Positions 1 through 10,424 of a stretch of 64,000 bases of DNA are shown here, in pieces. The translations under genes and the position numbers were made by a program. The notes below the pieces were generated by a model. That model searched no databases, was not told the origin of the DNA, and was given only the letters and a program-made list of their open reading frames with translations. Source of the stretch: Ligula intestinalis (lineage: Eukaryota > Platyhelminthes > Cestoda > Diphyllobothriidea > Diphyllobothriidae). Location of the stretch: positions 6,731,591 to 6,795,590 of the forward strand of contig JAYGXS010000010.1 in assembly GCA_036362985.1 (NCBI GenBank), written 5' to 3'. How positions within the stretch are numbered: position 1 is the first letter of the stretch; each line of letters opens with the position of its first letter.

Positions 1-560
1 GCCAGCTTGCTTGTTGCTCCACTCGTAATTTTACAAACGTTGGCGTTTACAACGGGCACTGCATGTAAAGCGTCCATCCCATCTCAGGCGACCGCTCAGC
101 TAGGCAGTAGCCTGTTGCTGGCGGTGGGGTAGAGAGTGCGGTCGACGCTCAGTGCATTTATTTCCTCACTTTAAGTAATCTGATGCACTTGAAACTATCG
201 CAGTGCACTAGAAGCCTTGGTTTGGACGGTTGCCGACTGACGGGATAACTTGGAGACCGCAGTCGGCCCAGTGTCTATCTTGTTGTGTAGGGTGGATTAC
301 TGTGGGCTGAGAGTCCGGCTCAATGGCTCCTTTTTAATGTGACCCTTATGGCGCTCTCAGACGGGCGTCCACCTAGCGAGGTGTGCTGTTGGTACGCGTG
401 TTGAGTGTTTGTCGCGCCAGCCAACTGCGCCCTCCCTCACCTCAGGTTTTCTTGACTTTTGTCTTGACATTGGGTTCAGGTGTGGGAATGGTGAGAGAGT
501 GGGGTAAATTCTCCGCGATTTTATTCTCACCATAGCCCAGCGGAAGTCGTCGCGTTCGCC
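1..560 (-). repeat. Dispersed repeat R1, inverted copy a
   Basis: On the minus strand this stretch matches the plus-strand sequence at about 3975-4400. The shared blocks include the leader that reads agaatttacccc on the minus strand, the block gagggcgcagttggctggcgcgac, the segment around the word aaggagccattgag, and the tract gcgatagtttcaag. This copy holds about 60 extra bases near 150-210 that copy b lacks. A third copy is at 19815-20055. No RT, transposase or tRNA head is visible, so the class is unknown. It lies upstream of the first recognised exon of the golgin-like gene. Confidence 0.7.
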
Positions 561-639
561 TTCTGCTCGTTGAAGCTCCCGGTAAACATCGTCGAAATGA
601 CAGTCGAACTTTTGTCTAATGCGCGCACATGTATCCTGC

Positions 640-1325
640 ATGCTACATCTCATCCTTTGATGCCGAGATGCTAGCCCTACTGACGGCGGCGGAATGGCTA
701 GAGCACCCACCCGAGGATTGGAGTTCCGCTGTAGATGCCCTACGGAACCTCAGGACAGGAGAGGACCTGAAGAAACCGTTGGTACAACAAATGATGCATG
801 TTCTGGAAGGAGCCACAACAGGAAGGAGGATGGAAATTGCGTGGATTCCCAGCCACGTGGGTATCCCCGGGAATGAACAAGCAGATGCTGAAGCACCTGC
901 GGCAGCGATGAAAGCAGTCAGACGAATGACCCCAGGACACAAATGACACATGAACGCGGCCAAAGAACGTATACGGCCTCCATAAACTGGGATGAAGAAA
1001 AGAAAATGTCTCGGCTAGATAGAACGACCCTAGTGAGATATAGGACTGGGCATTGTCCAAAGCTGAATCGCATCAGGAAGCGGTACAATCTGACTGATAA
1101 TTCTACGTGCGCAGCTTGTGGGGAGGAAGAGACCAACGAACACCTGATGGAATGCGCAGCCGAGATGGTCGCCAGAGTTCAGGAGTTTGGTATCGACTGC
1201 AGACAGAGAGTGCCGATCGACCTAACCGTCCGAAGAGCCTCTGCCACAGTCCGGTATCTGAAGTACATCCAGAAGTCGTGGTTCTAAAGCCACTTACCTT
1301 GCAATTGATCCTGCAACAACAACAA
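640..1325 (+). pseudogene. Non-LTR retrotransposon 3' end: RNase H plus CCHC tail (relic)
   Basis: The first frame (about 650-900) reads as the C-terminal half of a retroelement RNase H. It has the glutamate block SSFDAEMLALLTAAEWL and the terminal motif IPSHVGIPGNEQADAEA. A frameshift near 900-945 moves the reading to the frame 943-1287. That frame carries a basic stretch (RTGHCPKLNRIRKRY) and a zinc-binding C-x2-C-x7-H-x3-C motif starting near 1108, the usual end of RNase H-bearing non-LTR elements (I, R1, Ingi/Vingi type). After the stop at 1287 comes a short CAA-rich tail. The RT and endonuclease are absent, so this is a 5'-truncated, frameshifted copy, probably inside a host intron. Confidence 0.8.
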
Positions 1326-1436
1326 AAACCACCACCACTAACGGTTTTTTATTTTTCTCCAACTTACCTTCAATTCAAACGAGCTCTAAGAACACTAAGA
1401 CATTTGGTTGATAACCCCATTTTAACCGGCTCCTAG

Positions 1437-1639
1437 GTGACTCAGTTGGAGGCGGCCCTTTACGAGCGCAGTCTGGAATTGCGAGAATGCCGCAGCCGGT
1501 TGTCCAAGTACGATGCCACGTATTCCCTCATGTCACCACAACCGAAGAGCGCCGTACCAATCTCCTCACCATCGTCAACGCGGGACAGCCCAGCTGGTGC
1601 AATGTCCGGCTGCGACTCCGTCATAATCTCTCTGGACTT
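1437..1639 (+). CDS. Golgin-84-like protein, internal coiled-coil exon
   Basis: The exon follows an acceptor (tcctag, 1431-1436) and ends before a donor gtaagt at 1640. It is open throughout (67 codons plus 2 nt). The first half is heptad-like (VTQLEAALYERSLELRECR) and ends SRLSKYD; the second half is Ser/Pro-rich. Its phase (2 nt left over) is completed by the exon at 3562, and that exon's phase by the one at 5457, giving one reading frame through three exons. The combination of coiled coil, Ser/Pro linker and C-terminal membrane anchor recalls Golgi golgins of the golgin-84/CASP type, which are tail-anchored tethers of Golgi membranes. The family call is inferred from architecture, not from a database hit. 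Upstream exons are not visible and probably lie outside the window. Confidence 0.6.
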
Positions 1640-3561
1640 GTAAGTTTATCGCATTCCTGTCGGTTGCCCGACCAGACCTTTCCTCTCCGCCTGCATTTGT
1701 GAACATGCGTAGGCTACGAGGCAGGTAGATATATTGCTAGCCTCATCAGTGTGTCTTACGGGAGCGGTGTTAAAAAGTTTAGCGTGTAAAAGGAGAAAAT
1801 AATATGAAATAGCTATTTTAATAACCAAAAATTGGTGTGCGATAATTAAAATGGCAACTACAACCAATAGAAAACAATATCTTCGCAAAAGAACCTGCAT
1901 ATAGGCTACAAACCAATATCTTCGCTGTATTAAAGTTTAGATATTAAAATAAAACCAAGAAAGATCGGCCTTTCCCCACTAGTTGAAAATCACAATAGTT
2001 GCTCATGCGTTCGGCTAAATCTTGTAGCACGATAAGCTGACAAGCAACCCTTGGTTGCTTAAAAAATAAATTGAATTAAAATAGGCTATAACTAAAATTA
2101 AATCAAAAACCAAACAGTAAACTAAAACTAATAAAACTAAATGTATCCGCAAGAATCTAAATATTTTAGACTTCAGGAATGCGGAAATAAGCCTACTGAA
2201 TTAAATATAGTAGGTATATTAGTATATACGTAAAATGGCATCGGTTTATGAGAATGTCACCAAAGAAGCTGGTCTGCGTTTGCAACAGAGCGTTGCCTCC
2301 GTTGAATTTTGGTAATATAAGAAACAGGCTTTGCAATAAGGAGCTTGCACCCTCCCCCACAAATCGAACTTATTTTGAAAAGGGATTACATTAGAACGAG
2401 TCCACTAGTTCGTTTCATGCGCAAAATTATTCTGACTGCATTTCGCCAGGTCATCAGTCTGACTGCGGCGTGTAGAAATGGCTAACCTACCTGTGTCCAA
2501 TAAGTTGTGATGCATGAAACGAAAAAAAAGTTTCTTGTGTGATTGATATTTTTTCCTGCTTTTGCTGTATTGACCTTTTGCTGGTTTACTGACATCGACA
2601 TGTTAACATATGCCCCCTTTGAGTGTATTGCCGCCGTATACGCTTTCTGTTGTGGACCTTTTTCTGTCAACTAGTTCGATAGAGGAGTGTTTCTACAAAA
2701 GTTCTTTTTCGGCCTTGTGGCTACCCAGGAAAATCTGAGTTTGCTCCCCCATATGAGCATTTGCCAGTTGTGGAGGAATAAAGCGATCTGTTTCAGGCAG
2801 GTATTCATGGCTTTTACACGGTAAAGAATCGGGTGTAAAAGAGACGCACTGTTGTGGTCTGTTACCCGAGTTAACTTCCTAGACTGGACTGTTTAATTTT
2901 GGCTTTAGGGGATGAGGAAAAAAAGGGAACGGCCTAACCAACGCGCTTGATGCAGTAATAGTAGTAGCAGTAGCAGCAGTAATAGTCTCGGTCATCATTT
3001 GAGTGAGGTTAAGTAGTGCGGTGTTTCTGGGCTGCATTATAGAAATCGACCAACGTCTAATCGCCTTTGATCTTCTTGACTCTGGGATGAAGGTGGTAAA
3101 TGCAGTGACGCCGGTGACGTCCACTATCACTGGAAAGGTAACCCTGCCTTCTGTCACCCTACCCGCTCTAACCTGTTTTTAGTATATGCTGGACCTCATC
3201 GAAACCAATGGCCAAACAACCATCAGACAAAGTATGGCCGCGTTTACCCGTTAGCAGTTCGCTCATATGTAGCATACATCAATAGGAATATCGATTTAGA
3301 TGTGACAAACCACAGGATATGGTCGACCCGTTGCGCATTAGGGGGCGTAATCTGGAACCCTCGTCGGCTGACCAATGCTATGCAGAGGGAGGGATTTCCG
3401 AGAAAGATAAAGGCGACCGGGATGACCTTTTCTGGTGGCCTCAGCCTTCACCCTTCAATTCTTCTATTGCTGAATTAGTCACTTATCCTCAAGATGTCGT
3501 GTTTGAACCACATACGTTGCTGTTTTCCTCCTTTGACTTGCATTTTTGCGATATGTTTCAG
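1640..3561 (+). other. Predicted intron 1 of the golgin-like gene
   Basis: This 1,922-bp stretch starts GTAAGT and ends in a pyrimidine-rich tract followed by TTTCAG. It is AT-rich from 1750 to 2900. A short imperfect trinucleotide run (GCAGTAATAGTAGTAGCAG and similar) lies near 2950-2985. I see no convincing coding unit; the ORFs here are short, unconserved in composition and on either strand. Confidence 0.55.
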
Positions 3562-3812
3562 GACCGCTAATACAGTGCTGGGTGGCAAGACGGAGACCCC
3601 AGCTGGTTTGCCTTCCTCTTCCCCTTCTCCTGCTTTCGATACTGGGGGTCCTCTGTCTCCGTTACCTCGAACAATTCAGCGCCTACGCACATCCCCTGCA
3701 TTTGTTCGCCTGCAGGCGTTACTTTCTTCTACAGCGGAAGCCTACCAAAAGCACCTGCAACCCTATTCATCACGAGCCGTCGTCTGTGTGGGTGAGGCTG
3801 GCCGTCAAACAA
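3562..3812 (+). CDS. Golgin-84-like protein, middle exon
   Basis: The exon follows a strong acceptor (polypyrimidine stretch ending atatgtttcag, 3551-3561) and stops before gtaggt at 3813. A second possible donor, gtgagg at 3792, lies 21 nt earlier and keeps the same phase. The frame that joins exon 1437-1639 reads TANTVLGGKTETPAGLPSSS, then a Pro/Ser-rich linker, then RTIQRLRTSPAFVRLQALLS and SSTAEAYQKHLQPYSS, which looks helical. It ends with one spare nucleotide, matching the next exon, which begins with two. Base composition is richer in GC than the flanking intron. It probably supplies the linker and juxtamembrane helix before the C-terminal anchor. Confidence 0.6.
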
Positions 3813-3974
3813 GTAGGTTGCATTTTCTCGTCCTCTGTTAACGCTGAAGAAGAGATAGTTTAGTGCTTTTTGAGGTTAGAAGACACATACACGACAATTT
3901 GAACGTCCTTTTTTGACGGTATTCACTACGAGCTTTAACGAGTTGAAGCAATGTGGGGACTTACACGAGATAAA

Positions 3975-4400
3975 CAGCGAGGCAGACGTGCGGAGAATCT
4001 ACCCTAATCTCTCACCGCTCCCACACCGAGACCCGGTTGTCAAGGCAGAATCAAGAAGTCCGTAGATGCGGGAGGGCGCAGACGGCTGGCGCGACCAACA
4101 CTCAACATGCGCACCCAACAGCAGTTCTTGCTAGGTAGGCTCCCGTCTGAGGGCGCCATAAAGACCACATTAAGAAGGAGCCATTGAGTCTCACTCTCAG
4201 TCCGCCGACCGCCACACTACACAACAAGACACACTGGACTGACTGCGGTGTCCGAGTTAACCCGCCAGCTGGCGACCCTCTAAGTCAAGGGTTTTAACGC
4301 ACCGCGATAGTTTCAAGCGCCGCCAACAACAGGCCACCGCCTAGCTCTCGGCCGCCTGAGGTGGGCTGAGTGCAACGCGGAAAACACTCACATGCACCCC
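3975..4400 (+). repeat. Dispersed repeat R1, copy b
   Basis: This is the direct-orientation copy of the repeat found inverted at 1-560. Shared landmarks in order are ctctcaccgctcccacacc, gcgcagacggctggcgcgac, aacactcaacatgcgcaccc, gggcgccataaagaccacat, aaggagccattgagtctcac, cacactggactgactgcggt and gcgatagtttcaag. It sits in intron 2 of the golgin-like gene, so inverted copies a and b bracket the two upstream exons. Confidence 0.7.
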
Positions 4401-4740
4401 AGGAATCACATAACCAGAGGGTCGTAAGGAGCCGCACCTCCTGACTCCCAGTCCACTCATCAGCCACTTCACATACAACACACACAGTGGGCTTATGGTG
4501 TGTTTGGTAATGCTAGAAAGGAAACAAGCTCCAGGTGTACGTTGTCTGGACACACAAACCCACACAGCAGAGTTTACACAACCAGGGGGTTAGAAGGAGC
4601 CGTTGACTTCTGACTCTCAGTCCACCCACCAGCCAATAACCAACACAACACACACTAAGCTGACGATGTTTCTGATAAATGCGTCAGCTGAGAAACGTCT
4701 TAGACACACGGTTAACCATTATATTGTGGGACTAGCATCC
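4400..4740 (+). repeat. Two partial R1 sub-units in tandem
   Basis: The block aaggagcc...gactc(t/c)cagtccac...acacac recurs at about 4427 and 4594 after its occurrence at 4170 in copy b. This gives three diverged units of about 85 bp spaced 257 and 167 bp apart. It suggests local duplication of the core of R1. Confidence 0.55.
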
Positions 4741-5456
4741 CTGTGCAGATGGTGTGTATGCTAGCCGCTTAAATTACCCCGCTGGCCGTCAACTGTGGTT
4801 TCAACCAGCTACACGAATCCACGGCGGGTCTAAGTTCACACGGGAACGCACACAACTACTAACTGTGCTTTTTTGATATTTTTGGGTTTTTCACCGACTG
4901 GGGTAACTGAGACTCATGTGACTTAGAAGGCAAAAAGCATACAGACCAGCGCGATAACTGTTACGATCCGCGCCTGGTACTTCTTATTAGCACGAACGGT
5001 TAGCTAGCCCGCTAAGGTACCCAAAGCTGCTCGGTACGAGAGAATTAAGGGCAGATGGACGAGCAGGAGACAGCGTGTATTCAGACAGAACACGTTAGCG
5101 CAAGGGGAACGCGAGAGACGTAATGCATGACAATGGACCAATCAGAATTGAGCAGACATGGTTGGCAGACAGCCAGGTAGTTCGGGCGACGGTTTTTTGT
5201 GTGTGACTCATCATGAAAATACCGGCATTCTCAACAACAACAACTGTATGTGTCCACCATCTTAGCGCAAACAGTTTTTTTCTCCTGCTAATTAGTATCC
5301 CCACGGGTCCTGGTGTTTCGAGTTAGCTCTGCCAAAGCATATTGCTTGTTGCCTTCCCCTCTTTCTCCGGACTTTTACACTTTTCCAGTGCGATTTTAAT
5401 AAGTTTTTGGTCTAAAACACCTGTTATTACTGTTTTCTCGTCCGTTTTTGACTCAG

Positions 5457-5635
5457 CACATCAGATTTTGGCTCTTCACCGGCGTCTGGGAGAGCCCTGC
5501 AACCGCATCGGTGGAACTCTGCTGCTGTTGACGGAGCGATTGGTCGGCCGACGACCGCGTCTCTCGCTGATGCTTCTCCTCCTCGTCTACGTGGCATTTC
5601 TGCACGTGCTTCTGATCAACTGTTGGATCCAATAG
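5457..5635 (+). CDS. Golgin-84-like protein, last exon with C-terminal membrane anchor
   Basis: The exon follows a long pyrimidine tract and actcag (5451-5456) and runs to the stop TAG at 5633-5635. After the two phase-completing bases it reads HQILALHRRLGEPCNRIGG, TLLLLTERLVGRRPR and then the hydrophobic LSLMLLLLVYVAFLHVLL, followed by only about six residues. This is a tail anchor with a basic flank on the cytosolic side. The pattern of a basic residue cluster, an apolar helix containing (A/F)LH and a short lumenal end is like the golgin-84 and CASP C-termini. I infer a type IV Golgi membrane protein. No AATAAA is seen in the first few hundred bases downstream. Confidence 0.62.
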
Positions 5636-6120
5636 GGCAACCGCATCGCGCGCGCGTACTTCTACTAATACTACAATCAATTGTCTTTCAACTTGGACAT
5701 TTGCGGACGGACGGACGGATGGCGGGCTGGCTGGCGAAGACAGCTTGGACAGCTTTGCGTGCATTCCAACCCATCTGCCCTCTTCCCACCCATGTTCCAC
5801 CCACCTCTATTGCGTATCATCCTTTTCTTTCTTCCTTTTTCCTTCGGTTTCCTCCCCCCTCCGCTTTTTTCAGGTATCCCACTTGTTGTTGACGAACCAA
5901 TAGCTAACATTTCTGGCGGTGGGCGTGTGGTTGTTTGCTGACTGGTTGCCTTTCACTATCGTTATCAAGCAAAAACACACTTTTCCCTGCGCGAACCTAA
6001 ACTCCGATGATTATTATTATTTTAATATTATTATTTTCGTTGATTAACCCGGCTTCCCCTTCCTCTCGGGCGGCCATGTGCGCAGTCTAGAAGACCTGGC
6101 TGTGTCAGCCGTGCCGTTAA
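5636..6120. other. 3' flank of the golgin-like gene, no feature recognised
   Basis: GC-rich then pyrimidine-rich sequence with a short ATT/TTA-rich run near 6010-6040. No coding unit, repeat or RNA gene could be supported. Confidence 0.4.
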
Positions 6121-6294
6121 TGCAACGTGGTAGACTACGTAGCGCGAAACTTCCTCGGAGTCTTGCCTGCGCTGTTGATCGAAGGGTGTTTTCGTAAGCT
6201 TGGAACGTGCAACGTGGTAGACGGCGTAGCGCGAAACTTCCTCGGAGTCTTGCCTGTGCTGTTGATCGAAGGGCGTTTTCGTAAGCTGGGAATG
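6121..6294 (+). repeat. 87-bp tandem repeat, two units
   Basis: The unit beginning tgcaacgtggtagac at 6121 recurs at 6208 with about 93 percent identity by eye (period 87 bp). Because 87 is a multiple of three, the frame continues through both units, with VARNFLGVLP repeated. A diverged third relative lies near 6685-6765 (ctgcgcgaaacct, cgaagggtgtgttctt, gagttggttaagatt). No function is evident and the frame carries no known domain. Confidence 0.75.
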
Positions 6295-7089
6295 AGGGTT
6301 GCAGACAGAGTTAGCTAAGATCGCGAAAAGAAGAAGGCGTGTTGATCACCGGAATCATAATTGTTTCGTTTTTCATAACTTCTGTGATTCTGTATCCAGC
6401 AGTCACGCGTGCGTCAAACTCAATGATAACAGCTATCGAGGCATTACGGTACTTTTAAGCAAAATAGTTAAGGATAAACGGTAAACAAACCTCGAAAATG
6501 TATGCGCAAATTCGGGAACGAGGGACTCGGCAAAATTGCGAGACTATACAAAGGAACAACACATGTTCGACAATAATGTCACTCAGGGCAAAATCAGTCT
6601 TGGGGGTGCGTGTTTGTTTTAGGGGGACAGGCGACAACTATTACTTTTATGCGATTCCGCGAGGCAGTGCCCATTGCTCTTAAGCATGGTAGTCTATGCT
6701 GCGCGAAACCTCAAAAACGAAGGGTGTGTTCTTAGAGACGGACCGAGTTGGTTAAGATTGGAAAAGGTTAACTATGCTTGGGGGTAGACGGGGACAATGA
6801 GGTAATTGCACGACTGTATATTGTACCAGAAAAAACTTGGGCAACGATACTACTGCCCACACCAGTTGATCAAGAACTTCAACGGCATTCCCTGATCTGT
6901 CGAGGAGGTCTTCTGGTATTCGCATTTTATGGTCGCATTTGATGGCGAACGGATTCTGGTATGTCGAGGAAGGGAACATGGAAAGATAGGCAAGTATCAG
7001 GCCACTCGCAGATTATGCAAATGGTATTCACTATTTCGCGCATTTCCGATGAGGTGATATAGACACATCAAGCACGTGAACTTTGCGAA

Positions 7090-7470
7090 TCTTAGTTCAT
7101 AAGTCTTTGGAAGATACTAGACACATTTGTAATGTCAAAGGGTATTTTTTGGAATTGATATAGTCCGGAGGGAACTGAATAAAGTAGTTTTCTCATGATC
7201 GGACGGCCTGACGTCGGCTTGCCAATACCCAGTGGCTACATCTATCGTTGAGAATATTCGATTGCCCGACAGGGCATCTGTGTTTCATCAATCCAAGGTA
7301 AAGAGGAAGAACCTTTTGTAGGGTTAATGCATAACCGCAGGGTGCCGTCTTTCCTCATGATTAGGACCATCAAGGGTGCTAAAAGGCTTCATAATCTTTC
7401 GATCGAGTATGTCATCTATCCCCGCCATTGACTGTGCCTGGTAGAACACAGTTAGTCATCGAGACGGAAT
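7090..7470 (-). pseudogene. Ty3/gypsy reverse transcriptase relic
   Basis: Reading the minus strand from about 7420 downwards, different frames give in order RKDGTLRLCIN, then GNRIFSTIDVATGYWQADVR (the RT motif A block of gypsy elements, catalytic Asp present), then SGLYQFQKIPFDITN and FQRLMN. These are four collinear hallmarks of Ty3/gypsy RT spread over three frames, so the copy is frameshifted. The part from 7070 down to about 6760 may be further decayed pol but has no motif I can name. No LTR is seen nearby. Confidence 0.75.
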
Positions 7471-7789
7471 CTTAGTTGGCGAGCCGAGCTCTTATCTATT
7501 TCATGCTGCGGAAGATTGGTTCGACCGAGCGGATGAATATATCGGGGCAAATAATAAACTTACAGCGGCAAGAAGGATTAGTGAGGCCAAGCATAAAAAA
7601 ACTACTTTCTACTTTTCAGTAGGCATAATATTTTTCGTGCGGCACGTCTCGACTTAGATGCAGGAGTTGGTTCGCGCGCCAATTTTAGTCCCCCAGCTCG
7701 CACTTTTCGCCTCTTTCCCCTAATAATTGCTTCGGTTGCCATGTCCCAGTTCCGCAGACACCCGTGCCAACTTTTACGTCAACCACGTA

Positions 7790-8240
7790 CCATTTAACTC
7801 GCGCTGGTCTGGGGTCAGCTTACACCACCGCCCCACACACAGGCGCGTTCACCGTTGGTGGTCAGGTAACACCCCCCCCCCCCACGCACAGGCGCGCTCG
7901 CCAAGGGTCAGCGAACACCCTCCACCCCCAACTTACGAGTGCTCGCCTTTGGTCCAGTGGGGGATTAGTGATATTGTAAAAAGATGCGCCTCAGTGACCT
8001 CGCCAAGGGTCAGCGAACACCTCCCCGCACTTACACGTGCTCGCCGTTGGTCCAGTGGAGGGGGGGGGTTAGTGATAATGTAAAAAGATGTACCTCAGTG
8101 ACCTCGCCAAGGGTCAGCGAACACCCCCCCCCCACCCCAAGAGTCGGCGAACACCCGCGAAATCACACGCGCTGGCCTTTGATCCTATGGAGGATAAGTG
8201 ATAAATTCGAAAATTGCATCTGAGTTACCTCGCCTATCCC
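7790..8240 (+). repeat. Degenerate minisatellite, about 103-bp unit
   Basis: The phrase ctcgccaagggtcagcgaac occurs at about 7898, 8000 and 8104, and a degenerate form of the unit boundary (acctcgcc) recurs near 8228. Units also share ggtccagtgg and gtaaaaagatg. Within units there are homopolymer C and G runs of 8 to 13 bases that vary in length. Some are likely sequencing-sensitive. Confidence 0.75.
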
Positions 8241-8985
8241 AGCACGGATTGCCGCAGGCCGCTTCGGCAGCAGTTATGTTTGCGGTTGCCGTTTTTATCC
8301 CACCATTGCAAGCGAGTGAAGGAGTTAGGACTAAGGTCAATGAACGGCTTCCAGCTAAAATGGTCATGATGACCCTACAGACTAGGTCTTCGTCGCTGGA
8401 TACTGGAATGACAGGGATGGCCAGAGTGATAAGACCGAGACACATCATCGGACAATACGGACTGGTCCAAAATTGCGACAACATAGAACGATTGATAACA
8501 ATTACTGACCAGAATCTTCTCGTCGTTATACACACTTGTTTCAAACAACCCCCCTCCCCCTCAGCAGTTGCAAACATGTTATCCAAGCCATGACCACACG
8601 TCAAACCAAATAGTCTACATCTCAATACGCTCGAGGTGGGCCACCTTCGTACCCCACAGTCGATCGTTCGGAGGTGCGAAATTTGGATAAGATCATGTAT
8701 TTTTCCGTGCCGGCTTTACGCTCCGATTGTCGAATCGCAGTAAGAAACTTCACCCTAAACGTCTGAACGTTATGCCCTTGTCCAATCCAGAAACCCGTGT
8801 AGCGTTCAACGAAAGTCTCACTGCAAAGATCACAGATCAATTCGCTGTTCGCATCGAACCTGCACATAAAGTCCATAATCAAACTTCGCCCCATACTCAG
8901 TTGCCACACTTGGCAGACGCGCTACATTGTGCGATGAGTTCGGACTTTCAACAGCAGATTGTACCGACGAAGGACTAAATATCCA
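8198..8985 (+). pseudogene. RTE-type non-LTR element, endonuclease region relic
   Basis: The first frame (8198-8593) carries IASELPRLSQ, then FIPPLQASEGVRTKVNERL, then ARVIRPRHIIGQYGLVQNCD and IERLITITDQNLLVVIHTCF. These align in order with the apurinic endonuclease domain of flatworm RTE elements (blocks of the type IVGRLPxLPQ, YAPPMTSSxExKxKFYEDL, DFNARVG...GRHGLG). A frameshift leads to 8727-8978, where NVMPLSNPETRVAFNESLTA is the typical linker after the endonuclease. The catalytic GDFN motif is lost. The RT is absent. It is an old, heavily diverged, 5'-fragment copy. Confidence 0.7.
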
Positions 8986-8989
8986 CACT

Positions 8990-10130
8990 AGCCCTGTACA
9001 AGCTACATTCGCTCGGCTGTCGACCTCCGAAATCTGGGCAGGTAACAAGGTACGAAAGAATATGTGTTGATGATTTTTTGGTACCAAAATAGCTGACGGG
9101 GCAGTTCGAAGTGAGTGTTGTCTCGTACGATGAAACTTTCATGAAAGTAATCTAAAACATAATTTAAGCGCCACAAAGCTCACCAGGCGGCCTCGGAAGA
9201 TCGTAGTTAACATAAAGAAATTAATGCAGAATATTTGGAATACTGTTAAATATAATGTTAGCCCAGTTAGTAACTCTTTAGGAATTGAGAGCAAGGGATC
9301 ACTTTTCATGACAAAACTCTCGACATAGAAACTAAAACTTTATAGTCCATCTTAAAAGAGTGGTCCATGAATAAAAAATTGAAGGCAGTAGGGAGCGACT
9401 AGACGATATCTGGGTCACGTATTGCACTCCGATGAGCTGACATTATTCGAGGTCAGCATCCCAGACATAAAGGTGGATTTTCTACTAGTTCCAGCTATGG
9501 CACCAAATGACAGCACATGTACTAACTGTTAGCTGGTAAATGTGCTGCCATTTTTCTAAGAACTAAAGTGCATATATTTTTGGTCTCTGTCTGTCTATTG
9601 ACAGCATTTGTTCTGACAGAAAAAATTATACACCACATGGCATCTTCAACAGCGACGCGAGTAATTTTGCTGGGGGCTGCGTTCTCTCACAATGGGAGGA
9701 CACAGAGACTAAAAGGTCCCATGTGTTTGCCTGTAAAGCCCTTAATAAACCGCACAAAAATTCTGGCACATATTGGCTGGAATTAATTGTTTTAATGACC
9801 TTATTAAAAAGGTGTGCGTTTCCTTATTGTCCGACGCTTTACCATTCGGTCAGAACAAAAGACTTTCCATTGACTGCAGAAAATAAATAAGAGGCTGAAC
9901 CGTGATTGGCGAGATGGAAGAACACTTGTTCTGGAATTTTGTTTCAGCTGCCAATACCGCCAAGGTCCAACGCCGACGTACTCCTAGGACTTCTATCGGA
10001 TACCAATGATACATATCCTCCAGACGAAAAAGAACTGGTCTCAAAAATTACCAGGAGTGAGCCTTCGTGACACCAATGGCCAGCAGTTGTCAGTGCCGCG
10101 TCTCTATTTTGGGGAACAGCTAATCACAAA
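8990..10130. other. Unassigned intergenic sequence
   Basis: AT-rich sequence without a long open frame or a recognisable motif. Weak decayed RTE linker may extend to about 9070. Confidence 0.4.
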
Positions 10131-10167
10131 TGTTTATTTAGCTGACCCCATTGTGAAAAAAATCGCG

Positions 10168-10247
10168 GCATTCGGCGGGATTCGAACCCGCATAGGAGAG
10201 GGGCCTTTCAGCCAAGCCAACGCTCTACCCACTTGAGCTACGAATGT
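10168..10247 (-). tRNA. tRNA-like sequence, degenerate (tRNA pseudogene or SINE head)
   Basis: On the minus strand the cloverleaf parts can be found. The 7-bp acceptor (ACATTCG with CGAATGC, 6 pairs) is extended outward by a further CGCG/CGCG pairing. The D arm is GCTC-AAGTGGGTA-GAGC. A 5-bp anticodon stem is GGCTT/AGGCC. The variable region is about 10 nt. The T arm GCGGG-TTCGAAT-CCCGC is perfect, with intact A and B box-like promoters. The anticodon loop lacks U33 and the spacing before the anticodon stem is irregular, so I do not believe it decodes. The flanks (ttagctgacccca, ttgtgaa) match the palindromic element at 10869-10989, which holds the same T arm. Confidence 0.6.
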
Positions 10248-10424
10248 CGCGCTTCACACCATGAGTTTACTCACACTTGGATGGATATTACCCGCCTGAC
10301 TTTGCCGCTCACATGGAATCCACCAATGCGGGACAGCAAGTTGACTGCCCAAGCAGTATTTCCTAAGCAATCATCTAGAATTCACCAGAATGACAACTAG
10401 ACTGATTTAATTATTAAGTTGGTT

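Larger units (their letters stand above)
3813..5456 (+). other. Predicted intron 2 of the golgin-like gene
   Basis: This 1,644-bp stretch starts GTAGGT and ends in tgttttctcgtccg...ttgactcag. Its first 900 bp hold a full and two partial units of repeat R1 (3975-4740). The remainder (4740-5450) shows no recognisable gene or element. Confidence 0.5.

Noticed and set aside
2879..3157. 92-codon minus frame with Thr/Ala run
   Set aside because: Composition comes from a trinucleotide repeat inside the predicted intron.
5453..5800. 115-codon minus frame opposite the anchor exon
   Set aside because: Antisense of the phase-matched last exon; no motif.
7727..8223. Repeated plus frames rich in Pro, Ser and Arg
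   Set aside because: They translate the minisatellite in different frames and change with each poly-C run.
7790..8240. CRISPR-like array
   Set aside because: Repeat units are 103 bp with degenerate spacing, in a eukaryotic context, with no cas genes.
10168..10247. Functional decoding tRNA (Gln-type anticodon CTG)
   Set aside because: The anticodon loop lacks U33, spacing is irregular and the sequence shares flanks with a repeat element.
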